Assembly (NCBI GenBank): GCA_021741145.1
Contig: JAIOYK010000013.1
Coordinates: 44,164 to 108,163, forward strand
Length of the DNA stretch: 64,000 bases
Direction: 5' to 3'
From: Rhodospirillum sp.
GTDB taxonomy: Bacteria > Pseudomonadota > Alphaproteobacteria > Rhodospirillales > Rhodospirillaceae
Shown in pieces: positions 18,748 through 27,317 of the stretch. The position numbers were made by a program, and so were the translations under genes. The notes under the pieces were generated by a model that saw only the letters and a program-made list of their open reading frames with translations, did no database searches and was not told where the DNA came from. Every line of letters begins with the position of its first letter. Positions within the stretch are counted from its first letter, which is position 1.

Positions 18748-20505
18748 ATGTCCGTCCTGGAAACCCTGACCACCCGCGCCGATGCCATGCTGGCGGAAGG
18801 ACATCTGGCCGAAGCCAGGGATCTCTACCGCTCGGCCCTGGCCCTGACGCCCCGGCACGCCCCGGCCCTGGCGGGACTGGGCCGCATCTTGCTGGCCGTG
18901 AACCGCCCGGACGCCGCGGTGGAGTCCCTGACCGTCGCCCTCCGTTACGCGCCGGATCGGGTGGACATCCGGGCCGACCTTGCCGTGGCCCAGGCCCGCC
19001 AGGGCTGTCCCGCCGCCGCCCTGGAAACGGCCCGCTCCCTGCCATCGACCGAAGGCGCCCTTGGCTTTCAAGTGGATCAATTGGAAATACTTGGACAGCG
19101 AGACGAGGCCCTAACCCTGCTCGCCAGGGCCCGGGTCCTATTCCCGACCAGCCAGGAGATGCTGCGCCGCCAAGGCGTCCTCTTCCGGCGCGCGGGCCAG
19201 TGGGAGGACGCGGAACCCTGTTGGCGGGCCCTGGTCACCGCATCCCCGGAGGACGCCAGCGCATGGTCCAGCCTGGGGACCACCCTGGCCGCCCTGGGGC
19301 GGGACGGGGAAGCGAACACCGCCCTTTCCCGGGCCACGGAACTGGAGCCGGAGGAGGCGGACTGGTGGTACAACCGCGCCCATGTCCTGATTGACAGGAA
19401 CCAACTGGAGGACGCCCTGCCCCTGGCCGAGCGGGCCGCCGCCCTGGCGCCGGACCGCCCCTATTGCCTGACCAACCTGGGGGTTTGTCGCCTGGGGTTG
19501 GGCGACGCACCGGGCGCCCTGGAGGCCCACGAACGGGCCGTCGCCCTTGATCCAGACGAGCCGGAGGCCCGCTACGACCTGGCCTGGGCCCAATTGACCG
19601 CGGGCCAATGGCGCGAGGGATGGCGCAACCACGAAGCCCGCTGGCGCATGCCCCACTTCACCAGCCGACGCGGCCCCCTGGCCGGACGCCCCTGGGACGG
19701 CACCCCCCTGGAGCCGGGCGAAACCCTGCTGCTGCACGCCGAACAAGGACTGGGGGACGCCGTGATGATGGCCCGTCTGGTCCCGGTCGCGGCGGCCCGC
19801 GCCAGAGCGGGGGCGGGGGCGGGGGCGGGTGTCCGTGTCATCCTCGAATGCCATGGGGAATTGGTCCGCCTGTTCGAGGGACTGGAGGGCCCGGACCAGG
19901 TCCTGGCCCGTTCGGAGACGCCCCCGGAGGCCGAAGCCCAGGCGGCCCTGATGTCCCTCCCCCACCTGCTGGACCTGACCGCGGAGACCATCCCTGGCCC
20001 CGTGCCCTGGCTCCCCCGCCCCACCCCCGTCCCGACCCCGGCACCGATTTGCCCTCCCCGCGTCGGGCTGGTCTGGCGGGGTGCGCCGGACAACCGCATG
20101 GATATTCTGCGCAGTTGCCCCCCACCGGCCCTTGTCCCTCTTCTGGAACGCCACGATATCCAATGGGTCTCCCTTCAATGGGGAGAGGCACGCCCCCCTT
20201 TTCCCAACCTGGAGCCCGGGTTGGCCGAGGCGCGGGACATGGCCGACACCGGACGGGTGATCGCCGGGCTGGATTTGGTGATCGGCGTCGACACATCGGT
20301 CATTCACTTGGCTGGCGCCCTGGACATGGACACCTGGGTCCTGCTGGCGCGGGTCCCCGACTACCGCTGGATGCTCGATCGCACGGACAGTCCCTGGTAT
20401 CCTCGAACCCGCCTTTTCCGGCAAACCACCCGCGGAGACTGGAGCGCCCCGGTGGCCAACCTCGTCCAAGCCCTCGCGCGACGCTACCCACCGGGTCGTC
20501 TCTGA
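18748..20505 (+). CDS. TPR protein with C-terminal glycosyltransferase-like domain (paralogue B)
   Basis: 585 residues, same architecture as the divergent neighbour: about eight TPRs (residues ~10-310) and a C-terminal domain with LLLHAEQGLGDAVMMARLV, VGLVWRGAPDNRMDILRSC and VIGVDTSVIHLAGALDMD. The GNP motif of paralogue A is here GAP, so donor binding may differ. A GC-rich run at 19808-19830 (repeats of GGGGGC) encodes an Ala-Gly string inside the glycosyltransferase half and looks prone to slippage. Paralogue of 17017-18588 by domain order and matching motifs. Confidence 0.85.
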   Translation: MSVLETLTTRADAMLAEGHLAEARDLYRSALALTPRHAPALAGLGRILLAVNRPDAAVESLTVALRYAPDRVDIRADLAVAQARQGCPAAALETARSLPSTEGALGFQVDQLEILGQRDEALTLLARARVLFPTSQEMLRRQGVLFRRAGQWEDAEPCWRALVTASPEDASAWSSLGTTLAALGRDGEANTALSRATELEPEEADWWYNRAHVLIDRNQLEDALPLAERAAALAPDRPYCLTNLGVCRLGLGDAPGALEAHERAVALDPDEPEARYDLAWAQLTAGQWREGWRNHEARWRMPHFTSRRGPLAGRPWDGTPLEPGETLLLHAEQGLGDAVMMARLVPVAAARARAGAGAGAGVRVILECHGELVRLFEGLEGPDQVLARSETPPEAEAQAALMSLPHLLDLTAETIPGPVPWLPRPTPVPTPAPICPPRVGLVWRGAPDNRMDILRSCPPPALVPLLERHDIQWVSLQWGEARPPFPNLEPGLAEARDMADTGRVIAGLDLVIGVDTSVIHLAGALDMDTWVLLARVPDYRWMLDRTDSPWYPRTRLFRQTTRGDWSAPVANLVQALARRYPPGRL

Positions 20506-20537
20506 AGCCGTTCCGGGCGGGGGGTCATCGTTTCGCC

Positions 20538-20566
20538 TTTAACGCGGTCCGGTCCGGTGATATGAT
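20538..20566 (+). promoter_or_regulatory. candidate sigma-70 promoter of flagellin-like gene
   Basis: TTTAAC (20538-20543), 17-base spacer, TATGAT (20561-20566). The -10 is good, the -35 weak. No sigma-54 motif was found in this gap. Confidence 0.35.
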
Positions 20567-20695
20567 GATCCCGCGAATAGTTCGCCCGGTTCGCGATCGG
20601 GCGCCGTTCCACCTCCCGCTCCTCAAGAACGTGAAGGAGCCCCGTGGAATGAAACATCCGAAAGCCCGGCCGAATGCCGGGGAGAGGTTTTGGCC

Positions 20696-21799
20696 ATGAT
20701 GACCGCACTCAACGCCGGGGGCCTGTCCTTTGGCTCTTATCAGCAAGTCGCCCTCGACAGCATGGTCGAGCGCGCGGCTTCGGCCCTGGAAAAAAAGCAG
20801 ACAAAGCTGTCGGAGACCTATCAGACCAAAAGCGACGCGATCAATCGAGAATCCGACAAACTCGTCAAGTTGACGTCCAACATCAAAAACGCCGAGGTCG
20901 CCGTCGAGAACGGCATAGAGGGAATCGATGAAATCGAGAGTCTGATCGCCAAAATGCGGTCCGCCCTGGGCGATATCGAAAAATCGGATTCCGACTACTC
21001 TCGTGAGCAATACGACGAATTTCTCCGGCAGTTGAACAGTGTCGCCGACCGATACTCCTCGGCGTTCAATCCCATTGGGCGAGTCACGGACAGATCGACC
21101 TGGTCCCCCAACGATATCACCTACAACAAGGACTTCACGGGCAGCGATACCACCCTGACCGGAACCTATGTGGGCGCGGATTTCCGAATCGAGGATACGG
21201 ACGGGACCACCTGGATCCCCGATCTGACCAGCCAGACCCTGTCCGAATACACCTCCTACAACACCCAAATACCAGCGGACAGCGACGAAACCGGCAGGTC
21301 CACGTCGACGGTCACTGGCATCACCGCGGTCAGCGATCCAGATGCCGATGGCAACCAGACATTCACCATGATCGTTGATGGCGAGGAAGTGTCCGTCACC
21401 GGAAAGCTGGTCACCGGAGGACTGGGACTGACCGGAAAGTGGAACTATAACAACTTCGCCACATCCGACGACATCAACGCCGCCTTGGAAGATCTCAACG
21501 CCGCCTCCACAAAATTGGACTTAGCCCGCTCGCAGATGGTCGCCAACGAGAAAATCGTGGAAGGCCACACGAACAACATCAAGGAAAAACAGGACGATCT
21601 GAAAGCGGATCAAAAGGACGCCCTGTACAAAAACTTGGAAGGCCTGACCAAACTGGAGCAGGAATACAACCAGCAGGTCTCGGCCATGCAACAAAATCTG
21701 GAAGCCATGTCCGCCCAACAGCAGGCCTATCTCAGCGTCTTCGCCAGCGCGCTCTCGAGTGCTGGAAACAATCCCTTGTTCGTGGACATGAACGTCTAA
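20696..21799 (+). CDS. flagellin-like (divergent) filament/hook-associated protein
   Basis: 367 residues, no signal peptide. Long amphipathic helices occupy residues ~15-125 and ~255-350, flanking a beta-rich, Ser/Thr/Asp-rich middle; this is the D0/D1-variable-D1/D0 plan of flagellins. The stretch IKNAEVAVENGIEGIDEI, followed by LRQLNSVADRYSSAFNPIG, parallels the flagellin pattern ending in a TSFNG-type turn, and the tail is Gln/Ala-rich (AMSAQQQAYLSVFASALSS). It lacks the usual flagellin start and could be a FlgL- or FliD-like protein. RBS GGAGAGG eight bases before the chosen ATG. It heads the flagellar cluster but is separated from fliK by terminator and sigma-54 promoter. Confidence 0.6.
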   Translation: MMTALNAGGLSFGSYQQVALDSMVERAASALEKKQTKLSETYQTKSDAINRESDKLVKLTSNIKNAEVAVENGIEGIDEIESLIAKMRSALGDIEKSDSDYSREQYDEFLRQLNSVADRYSSAFNPIGRVTDRSTWSPNDITYNKDFTGSDTTLTGTYVGADFRIEDTDGTTWIPDLTSQTLSEYTSYNTQIPADSDETGRSTSTVTGITAVSDPDADGNQTFTMIVDGEEVSVTGKLVTGGLGLTGKWNYNNFATSDDINAALEDLNAASTKLDLARSQMVANEKIVEGHTNNIKEKQDDLKADQKDALYKNLEGLTKLEQEYNQQVSAMQQNLEAMSAQQQAYLSVFASALSSAGNNPLFVDMNV

Positions 21800-21805
21800 A
21801 GCAAA

Positions 21806-21889
21806 CTGATATTGAAGAAAATCAGCCCCCCTAAAGGGGGCGTTCCGCCCATCGCAAACTGTTCCAGATTGCTCGGGATTTGCTCTAGA
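21806..21889. repeat. 84-bp intergenic repeat, copy A
   Basis: Begins CTGATATTGAAG and ends GCTCTAGA. It aligns without gaps to the copy at 50325-50408 with about 15 substitutions. An internal hairpin (here GCCCCC/GGGGGC, unit positions 20-36) is kept in the other copy by compensatory changes. It starts six bases after the flagellin-like stop codon. Confidence 0.9.
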
Positions 21890-21948
21890 GTGCCTTCGAG
21901 ATCAAGTTGGGCCACTGCTTGGCTCAACTTGATCTCGAAGGCACTCTA
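21886..21948. repeat. 29-pair near-perfect hairpin
   Basis: The arm starting TAGAGTGCCTTCGAGATCAA at 21886 is the exact reverse complement, for 24 bases, of the arm ending at 21948; after one G-T pair four more pairs (GCCA/TGGC) close a five-base loop. The left arm overlaps the last bases of repeat copy A. No T-run follows, so it is not a standard terminator. Confidence 0.92.
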
Positions 21949-21963
21949 AAATTTATAAGATTT

Positions 21964-22008
21964 GAGTGAAACTGGGCCAGCTTGACTCAAGCTGATCCAG
22001 TTTCACTC
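21964..22008. repeat. second long hairpin
   Basis: GAGTGAAACTGG pairs with CCAGTTTCACTC and, across one G-T pair and one mismatch, CAGCTTG pairs with CAAGCTG around a three-base loop. Its ends (GAGTG...CACTCTA) match those of the preceding hairpin, so both may be units of one palindromic family. Confidence 0.9.
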
Positions 22009-22040
22009 TAGGCCCCCCTCCGGTCAACAGTCCTTGTCCG

Positions 22041-22077
22041 ATGCCCGATCCTCACCCAGGGGACCGGGCATTTTTTT
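22041..22077 (+). terminator. intrinsic terminator
   Basis: ATGCCCG pairs with CGGGCAT, extended inward by TCC/GGA, followed by seven T. It ends the unit containing the flagellin-like gene, 240 bp after its stop and after the palindromic repeats. Confidence 0.88.
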
Positions 22078-22188
22078 CCTCTCCACACCGGCAAGTTCCG
22101 TCTTTCGCCCCCCCTCTCGGCATACCCCAGAGACCAGGAACCTAATAATTATCTAATATTTTCAGTGATATAGCACGTTCTCGATTTT

Positions 22189-22204
22189 TGGCCCACCGTT
22201 TGCA
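22189..22204 (+). promoter_or_regulatory. sigma-54 (RpoN) promoter of fliK operon
   Basis: TGGCCC-N5-TTGCA matches the -24/-12 consensus TGGCAC-N5-TTGCA with one change and exact spacing. The predicted start lies ~80 bp upstream of fliK. FlbD, a sigma-54 activator encoded at 32703, is the expected regulator. An AT-rich stretch lies just upstream (22141-22180). Confidence 0.78.
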
Positions 22205-22296
22205 TTTCCGGTATCACCAATCCGTACTCACGACGAGGCGGACAGCGCGAACGCCGATTAACGGCGACCGGACGATGTAGACCGAGGACAAAGACC

Positions 22297-24111
22297 ATGG
22301 ATGTGAAGACAATCAACCAGAAGCAGCAGACCGTTGCCTCCGAATTGTTCTCGGGAAAATCCTCCAATTCCAGTCAAATGGGGGACGCTTTCTCCGAACT
22401 CATCAAGAAGACGACGGGCACCATGGACTCCAGGTCGGTCTCGACGGAGATCTCTCAGACCCTGATGCAGACCATGGACCAAGCCAAGGCGAACCAGGAT
22501 CGGAACAAGGAAGACCCCATCTCCGCGCCAAAGAGTGACCGGGACGCCCGCCCCCGCGATGATGTCCGGGCCCGCGACGATGACCGGAACGAAGCTCCCC
22601 GGAAAGACCGGGTCGAAGACGCGCCCCGCGACGAGACCGTCGACCACAGGGACGCCAAGGCGCCCAAGGAGGAGCAGCCGTCGACCGAACAGGCCAGCGC
22701 CCAGGACACCACTCCCTCGGACGCCACCAATGACGCCGCCCAACAGGCCGCGGCAACCGACAAGACCGAGGACCAAGCCGCCACCGGAAACGAGGCCGCC
22801 ACCGTGGCCGAGGTCACCGATGACGTCGTCGAAGTGGCACAGGTCGTAAGTGGTCCCTCGATCCCCACCGAAACCAAGGCTCCGAAGACCGAGATCAAAG
22901 CGGACACCACCAATGGGGTGAAGGATGTCAAGGCGGGCGAGGATATCGACCTCGACGCCCGGGGAAGCGTCGATCCGAACGCCGCCAAGGCAAACGCGGA
23001 GGCCAACAAAGCCCGAGACACCACCCCGCGCCTCAACCAGACTCAGGCCAACGCCCAGTCCGCCACCCAAGCCCAAAACAAGGATACCGGTGCCCAGGAG
23101 CAGGCCTCCCAACTGGCCAAGACCCTGGACCCGGACGCCAATGTCGACGTCAAGGTCCGCGCCACCAACCAGAGCACGCAGGACGCCAAGGCTCTTCAGG
23201 CCCAGCAGAGCAGCCAACAGGCCCAGAAGACCACGGCCTCCGCCGACACGGCCAACCAGGACATGGGAGGCCAGAGCCGGAACGGAAACGCTTTCAGCAG
23301 CACCCAAACACCCCTTCAGCAGGCCCAGACCAGCGCCCAGAATGGCGCGACCGGGAACGCCAATGGGGGACAGAGCGCCAGCGCCGAGGCCCAGACCACC
23401 TTCGAGCAACAGGTGATCGAGCAGCAGGCCGCGGCCCAGACGGCCGCCCGTCAGGGCGCCCAGGCCGAAGCCCTGGCCCGCGCCACCACCCGCCAGACAG
23501 CCCAACAGGGCCAGACCCAGGCGACCCAGACCACTCAGGCGACCGCACAGACCGCGAGTCAACCCAAGACAGAACCGATCGCCCAGACAGTCCAGACCCA
23601 AACCACCCAACAGACACAGACCGCCCAGAAGACGCAGGAGACTCAGCGGCCCCGACAAAATCCGCAAGCCCAGAAAGTGGTCGACCAGGTGAAGGTCAAT
23701 ATCGGCAAGGCCGTGGACCGGGGATTGGACCGCATCACCGTTCAGCTTACTCCCAAGGCCCTGGGCAAGGTTGAAGTGAAAATGGACGTCTCCAAGGACG
23801 GCAAGGTCCAGGCGACGGTCACCGCCGACCATAAGGACACCCTGGATGCCCTGCGCAACGATTCCAAGGGACTGGAACAGGCCCTGAAGGACGCGGGCTT
23901 GAAGGCCGACTCCGGAAGCCTGAACTTCCAATTGCGCGGCGAGGCCAACCAGTTCGCCCAGACAGGCCAAGGCCAAGGGAGACGGGGCCAACAGGGTGCC
24001 ATGGGGAACGCCCAGGGCGATACCTCCGACATGGACATGGACCTTTCCACCATGGACGCCGCCCGCGCCAACCGGGCCACGGCCCGGGGTGGCGTGGACA
24101 TCAGCGTCTGA
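22297..24111 (+). CDS. fliK: flagellar hook-length control protein FliK
   Basis: 604 residues, secreted ruler/switch protein of the flagellar export system. The C-terminal Flg_hook domain (residues ~465-560) is clear: VDRGLDRITVQLTPKALGKV, then VTADHKDTLDALRNDSKGLE and SLNFQLRGE. The ~460-residue N-terminal ruler is low-complexity, first rich in Asp/Arg/Ala, then in Gln/Thr/Ala (about residues 230-460) with many AQT/QTQ strings. This compositional drift is normal for FliK rulers and their length sets hook length. First gene after the sigma-54 promoter; flgD follows by 31 bp. Confidence 0.93.
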   Translation: MDVKTINQKQQTVASELFSGKSSNSSQMGDAFSELIKKTTGTMDSRSVSTEISQTLMQTMDQAKANQDRNKEDPISAPKSDRDARPRDDVRARDDDRNEAPRKDRVEDAPRDETVDHRDAKAPKEEQPSTEQASAQDTTPSDATNDAAQQAAATDKTEDQAATGNEAATVAEVTDDVVEVAQVVSGPSIPTETKAPKTEIKADTTNGVKDVKAGEDIDLDARGSVDPNAAKANAEANKARDTTPRLNQTQANAQSATQAQNKDTGAQEQASQLAKTLDPDANVDVKVRATNQSTQDAKALQAQQSSQQAQKTTASADTANQDMGGQSRNGNAFSSTQTPLQQAQTSAQNGATGNANGGQSASAEAQTTFEQQVIEQQAAAQTAARQGAQAEALARATTRQTAQQGQTQATQTTQATAQTASQPKTEPIAQTVQTQTTQQTQTAQKTQETQRPRQNPQAQKVVDQVKVNIGKAVDRGLDRITVQLTPKALGKVEVKMDVSKDGKVQATVTADHKDTLDALRNDSKGLEQALKDAGLKADSGSLNFQLRGEANQFAQTGQGQGRRGQQGAMGNAQGDTSDMDMDLSTMDAARANRATARGGVDISV

Positions 24112-24142
24112 TCCGGCGCGACGACGGTAAAGGACGAAAACA

Positions 24143-24958
24143 ATGGTAGATAGTGTCACATCCGCCAATTCCGCGACGGTTACTCAATCCTCCGCCGACC
24201 GCAGTAAGTTGGCGACCGACATGAACACCTTCCTGACCCTGCTGACGTCGCAGTTGAAAAACCAGGATCCCCTGTCCCCCATGGACAGCACCGAGTTCAC
24301 CAATCAGTTGGTTCAGTTCGCCCAGGTGGAACAGCAGATCAATATGAACAGCAACATGGAAGACATGTTGGGCGTATTGAGTAACAGCTCCGCGGCCCAG
24401 GCCGTCAGCTATCTCGATAAATACGTGGAAGTGGAAAGCAGCTACGCCTCCCTCCAGGATGGAAATTCGGTTTTCACCTACGGCCTCGAAGGCAAGGCGG
24501 ACACCGTCACCGTGGCGCTTTACGACAGCAAGGACAAACTGGTGCGCGCCTTCACGGGAGAAACCGCCACCGGCCTGCACAAAATTTCCTGGGACGGCAA
24601 GGACAGCTATGGAGAGCAGCTGGAAGACGGAGCCTACAAGATCACCATCACCGCCACGTCAAAGGAAAACGGGGAAGTGAAGACCTATTCCACGGCCCTT
24701 GGTAAGGTGACGGGTGTCGCCTCCGACGGTTCGGGAGGAACGCTCCTTGGTTTGGGCGCCATGAGTGCCGATTTGACGAAAGTTCTTGGTGTGTTCAATA
24801 CCCTGCCCGTGGACGAGAACACGACCGAGATCACGGATGGATCCTCGACCGACGAGACCTCGACGGATGAGTCCACGACGGACGACACGACCGGCGGCGA
24901 CACTTCGAACGACACCGGGACCGACACGACAAGCCAGGACGAGACCACGACCACCTAG
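24143..24958 (+). CDS. flgD: flagellar hook assembly scaffold FlgD
   Basis: 271 residues. The N-terminal hook-capping motif FLTLLTSQLKNQDPLSPMDS and TEFTNQLVQFAQVEQQ (residues ~29-72) are textbook FlgD; the middle holds the FlgD Ig-like/Tudor region with GLHKISWDGKDSYGEQLEDG. FlgD caps the growing hook so FlgE subunits can polymerise. After the fold ends near residue 225, a ~45-residue tail made almost only of Thr, Ser, Asp and Glu follows, which is unusual. Flanked by fliK and flgE. Confidence 0.95.
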   Translation: MVDSVTSANSATVTQSSADRSKLATDMNTFLTLLTSQLKNQDPLSPMDSTEFTNQLVQFAQVEQQINMNSNMEDMLGVLSNSSAAQAVSYLDKYVEVESSYASLQDGNSVFTYGLEGKADTVTVALYDSKDKLVRAFTGETATGLHKISWDGKDSYGEQLEDGAYKITITATSKENGEVKTYSTALGKVTGVASDGSGGTLLGLGAMSADLTKVLGVFNTLPVDENTTEITDGSSTDETSTDESTTDDTTGGDTSNDTGTDTTSQDETTTT

Positions 24959-24968
24959 TGTCCCATCC

Positions 24969-25004
24969 GAGGCGGCGCGCGGGTTCGACCCAGCACGCCG
25001 CCTC
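24969..25004. repeat. hairpin between flgD and flgE
   Basis: GAGGCGGCG (24969-24977) pairs with CGCCGCCTC (24996-25004). A second small stem CGCGTCC/GGACGCG follows near 25014-25031. Neither has a T-run; an mRNA-stability or attenuating role is possible. Confidence 0.6.
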
Positions 25005-25093
25005 CCCCATTCCCGCGTCCCCTTGGACGCGCGTGAAGTCTGGCGACCCATGCGAAAGACAACAGGGCGCCCCCGCGAAAAAGGAGTCGAACG

Positions 25094-27259
25094 ATGTCTC
25101 TTTATGGTGCGCTTTTCTCCGGCGTCTCCGGCCTTCAGGCCCAGTCCAGCGCCATGGGCGCGATCTCCGATAACGTCACCAACATCAACACCGTGGGCTA
25201 CAAGGGCACCAAGGTGAACTTCCAGACCCTGGTGACCCAACAGACCTCCCTGACACAATATTCGGCCGGTGGCGTCCAGTCCAAGCCCCACATGGGCGTG
25301 GACATCCAAGGCCTGTTGCAGGCCACCACCTCCGCCACCGACATGGGCATCTCCGGCTCCGGTTTCTTCGTCGTCTCCGACCAAGCGGAAAACCCGGAAG
25401 GCTATGCCTATACGCGCGCCGGCTCCTTCAATATCGACAAGGATGGGTATCTGCAGAACACCGGCGGCTATTACATGCAGGGGTGGCCCCTGGAGAACTG
25501 GGATGGCACCGCCGCGGCCGCGACCGTCAATATCGACGGCAACACCTATCAGAAGTCCTACAACAGCGCCAACGGGGACACCTATTACATCAACCCCAAC
25601 GCCGTTGACGCCACCAACCTGCAGGCCCTGAACCTGAGCACCATCGGCGGCACGGCGCGGGCGACCTCCACCCTGACCATGGGCGCCAATCTGCCCAAGG
25701 ACGCCCTGGTGGGCGCCACTTCGAAAACCAATGGCCTGATCTTCGACAGCCTGGGCAGTTCCCACAACCTGGTCTACACCTGGGTGAAGCGGGCCCAGAA
25801 TGCCTGGGATGTCGAAGTAACCCCGCCAGAGGGCTCCACCTATGTGACCATCGATGACCAGACGACGTCCCACCGGACCTATTTCTCCGCCGGTCGCCTG
25901 GACTTCACCGCCGTTCCCGAGAGCGGCGACAGTTTCACCATGGATATTGGCGGCACCGCCTACACCTTCGGCTTCAACGCGGGTGTGGATCGGAATCTAA
26001 CGGACACAGGCAACGCCAACAGCGCCAGCCTTGGCGGTTACGTGGACGCCACGACCAACAATGGCGATACGATCGACATCAACGGCGTGACCTTCACCCT
26101 GGTCAACGGGACCCCCGCCAACGAAAGGGAGATCGACGTCTCCACCCTGGCCACGCAGACGGAAGTCGCCGCGGCGGTCGCCGATACCGCGGAAAGCTAT
26201 TTCGACAAATTCTATGGTCCCGGCTACTACGTGCAGGCTGCGGGCACGAGTGTTCAATCCACGTTCACCATCAACAACGCGACGGGTGCGGGCGGTTTGG
26301 CGGCGTCGGGCGCCGTCGACTTCGGGGCCGACAACACCTTCTCGATCGACACCACCGGAAAATCCCTCAGCCAGATTCTCGACCAGTTGGGACTCCAGGT
26401 GAACGCGGCTCTGGCCAAGGAGTTCGGCGCCCTGCCGGTGTCCGACAGTTCCCCCGCCTCCTGGGGTGGCCGTGTGCCTGGAGAAAGCGGTATCATTTTC
26501 CGCAACGCCGACACCGGCAATTCCATTTCCGTCGACGCCTCGGCCCTGACGGACAGCTCCAACAACGCCGCCGTCATGCAAACCTCGGTTTACACCGTCC
26601 CCTCCCTGGATTCCACGGTGCGCTGGACCAACACGGCCACTTCAGGCAACTACGCCCTCAAATTCAACGGCGATGGCACACCCGATAAGTTCTTCGGTTC
26701 GGACGAAACCGGCGCCAGCGACCCCCGCAGCCAGATCAAGATTGGCTGGGCCACCGGCGCCCTGAACATGGACGGCAGTGACGCCCCTCCGGGCAGCTCG
26801 GCGATCAGCCAGTTCTGGGGCAACTACAACTCCAACGACGGTTTCACCCAATTGGCCGGAAAATACCAATTGAACTATATCAACCAGAACGGCAACAAGT
26901 TCGGCAACTTCGCGGGCCTGTCCATCGGCAACGACGGCGTTGTGACCGCGCTGTTCGACAATGGCGTGACCACGCCGATCTTCATGATCCCCATCGCCAC
27001 CTTCGTGAACCCCAATGGCATGCAATCCCTGACCGGCAACGTCTTCCAGGAGACGACCAATTCTGGCCTGCCAACGGTTCGGGAAGCGGGCGAGGCCGGA
27101 TCGGGTACCGTGAACCAGGCGACCTTGGAAGCCTCCACCGTCGACCTGGGCACCGAGTTCACGAACATGATCACCACCCAGCGGGCCTATTCGGCCGCGG
27201 CGAAGATCATCACCACCGCCGACGACATGCTCACCGAATTGGTCAACATCAAACGTTAG
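25094..27259 (+). CDS. flgE: flagellar hook protein FlgE
   Basis: 721 residues. N-terminus MSLYGALFSGVSGLQAQSSA followed by AISDNVTNINTVGYKG is the conserved rod/hook/FlgE signature, and the C-terminus EASTVDLGTEFTNMITTQRA with AAKIITTADDMLTELVNIKR closes the D0 coil. It is much longer than the enteric protein (~400), with a large central insertion (residues ~250-500) containing beta-rich, flagellin-IN-like stretches such as GDTIDINGVTFTLVNG. Strong RBS (AAGGAG). Followed by a strong terminator. Confidence 0.96.
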   Translation: MSLYGALFSGVSGLQAQSSAMGAISDNVTNINTVGYKGTKVNFQTLVTQQTSLTQYSAGGVQSKPHMGVDIQGLLQATTSATDMGISGSGFFVVSDQAENPEGYAYTRAGSFNIDKDGYLQNTGGYYMQGWPLENWDGTAAAATVNIDGNTYQKSYNSANGDTYYINPNAVDATNLQALNLSTIGGTARATSTLTMGANLPKDALVGATSKTNGLIFDSLGSSHNLVYTWVKRAQNAWDVEVTPPEGSTYVTIDDQTTSHRTYFSAGRLDFTAVPESGDSFTMDIGGTAYTFGFNAGVDRNLTDTGNANSASLGGYVDATTNNGDTIDINGVTFTLVNGTPANEREIDVSTLATQTEVAAAVADTAESYFDKFYGPGYYVQAAGTSVQSTFTINNATGAGGLAASGAVDFGADNTFSIDTTGKSLSQILDQLGLQVNAALAKEFGALPVSDSSPASWGGRVPGESGIIFRNADTGNSISVDASALTDSSNNAAVMQTSVYTVPSLDSTVRWTNTATSGNYALKFNGDGTPDKFFGSDETGASDPRSQIKIGWATGALNMDGSDAPPGSSAISQFWGNYNSNDGFTQLAGKYQLNYINQNGNKFGNFAGLSIGNDGVVTALFDNGVTTPIFMIPIATFVNPNGMQSLTGNVFQETTNSGLPTVREAGEAGSGTVNQATLEASTVDLGTEFTNMITTQRAYSAAAKIITTADDMLTELVNIKR

Positions 27260-27288
27260 GTTCGCCGAGCACCTTTTTCGCGAAACTT

Positions 27289-27317
27289 ACCCCGGCCCAT
27301 GGCCGGGGTTTTTTTAG
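27289..27317 (+). terminator. intrinsic terminator after flgE
   Basis: ACCCCGGCC pairs with GGCCGGGGT around CAT, followed by a run of T. It ends the fliK-flgD-flgE unit. Confidence 0.93.

Noticed and set aside
25052..25070. TGGCGACCCATGCG before flgE as a sigma-54 promoter
   Set aside because: The spacing between the GG and GC elements is two bases too short.
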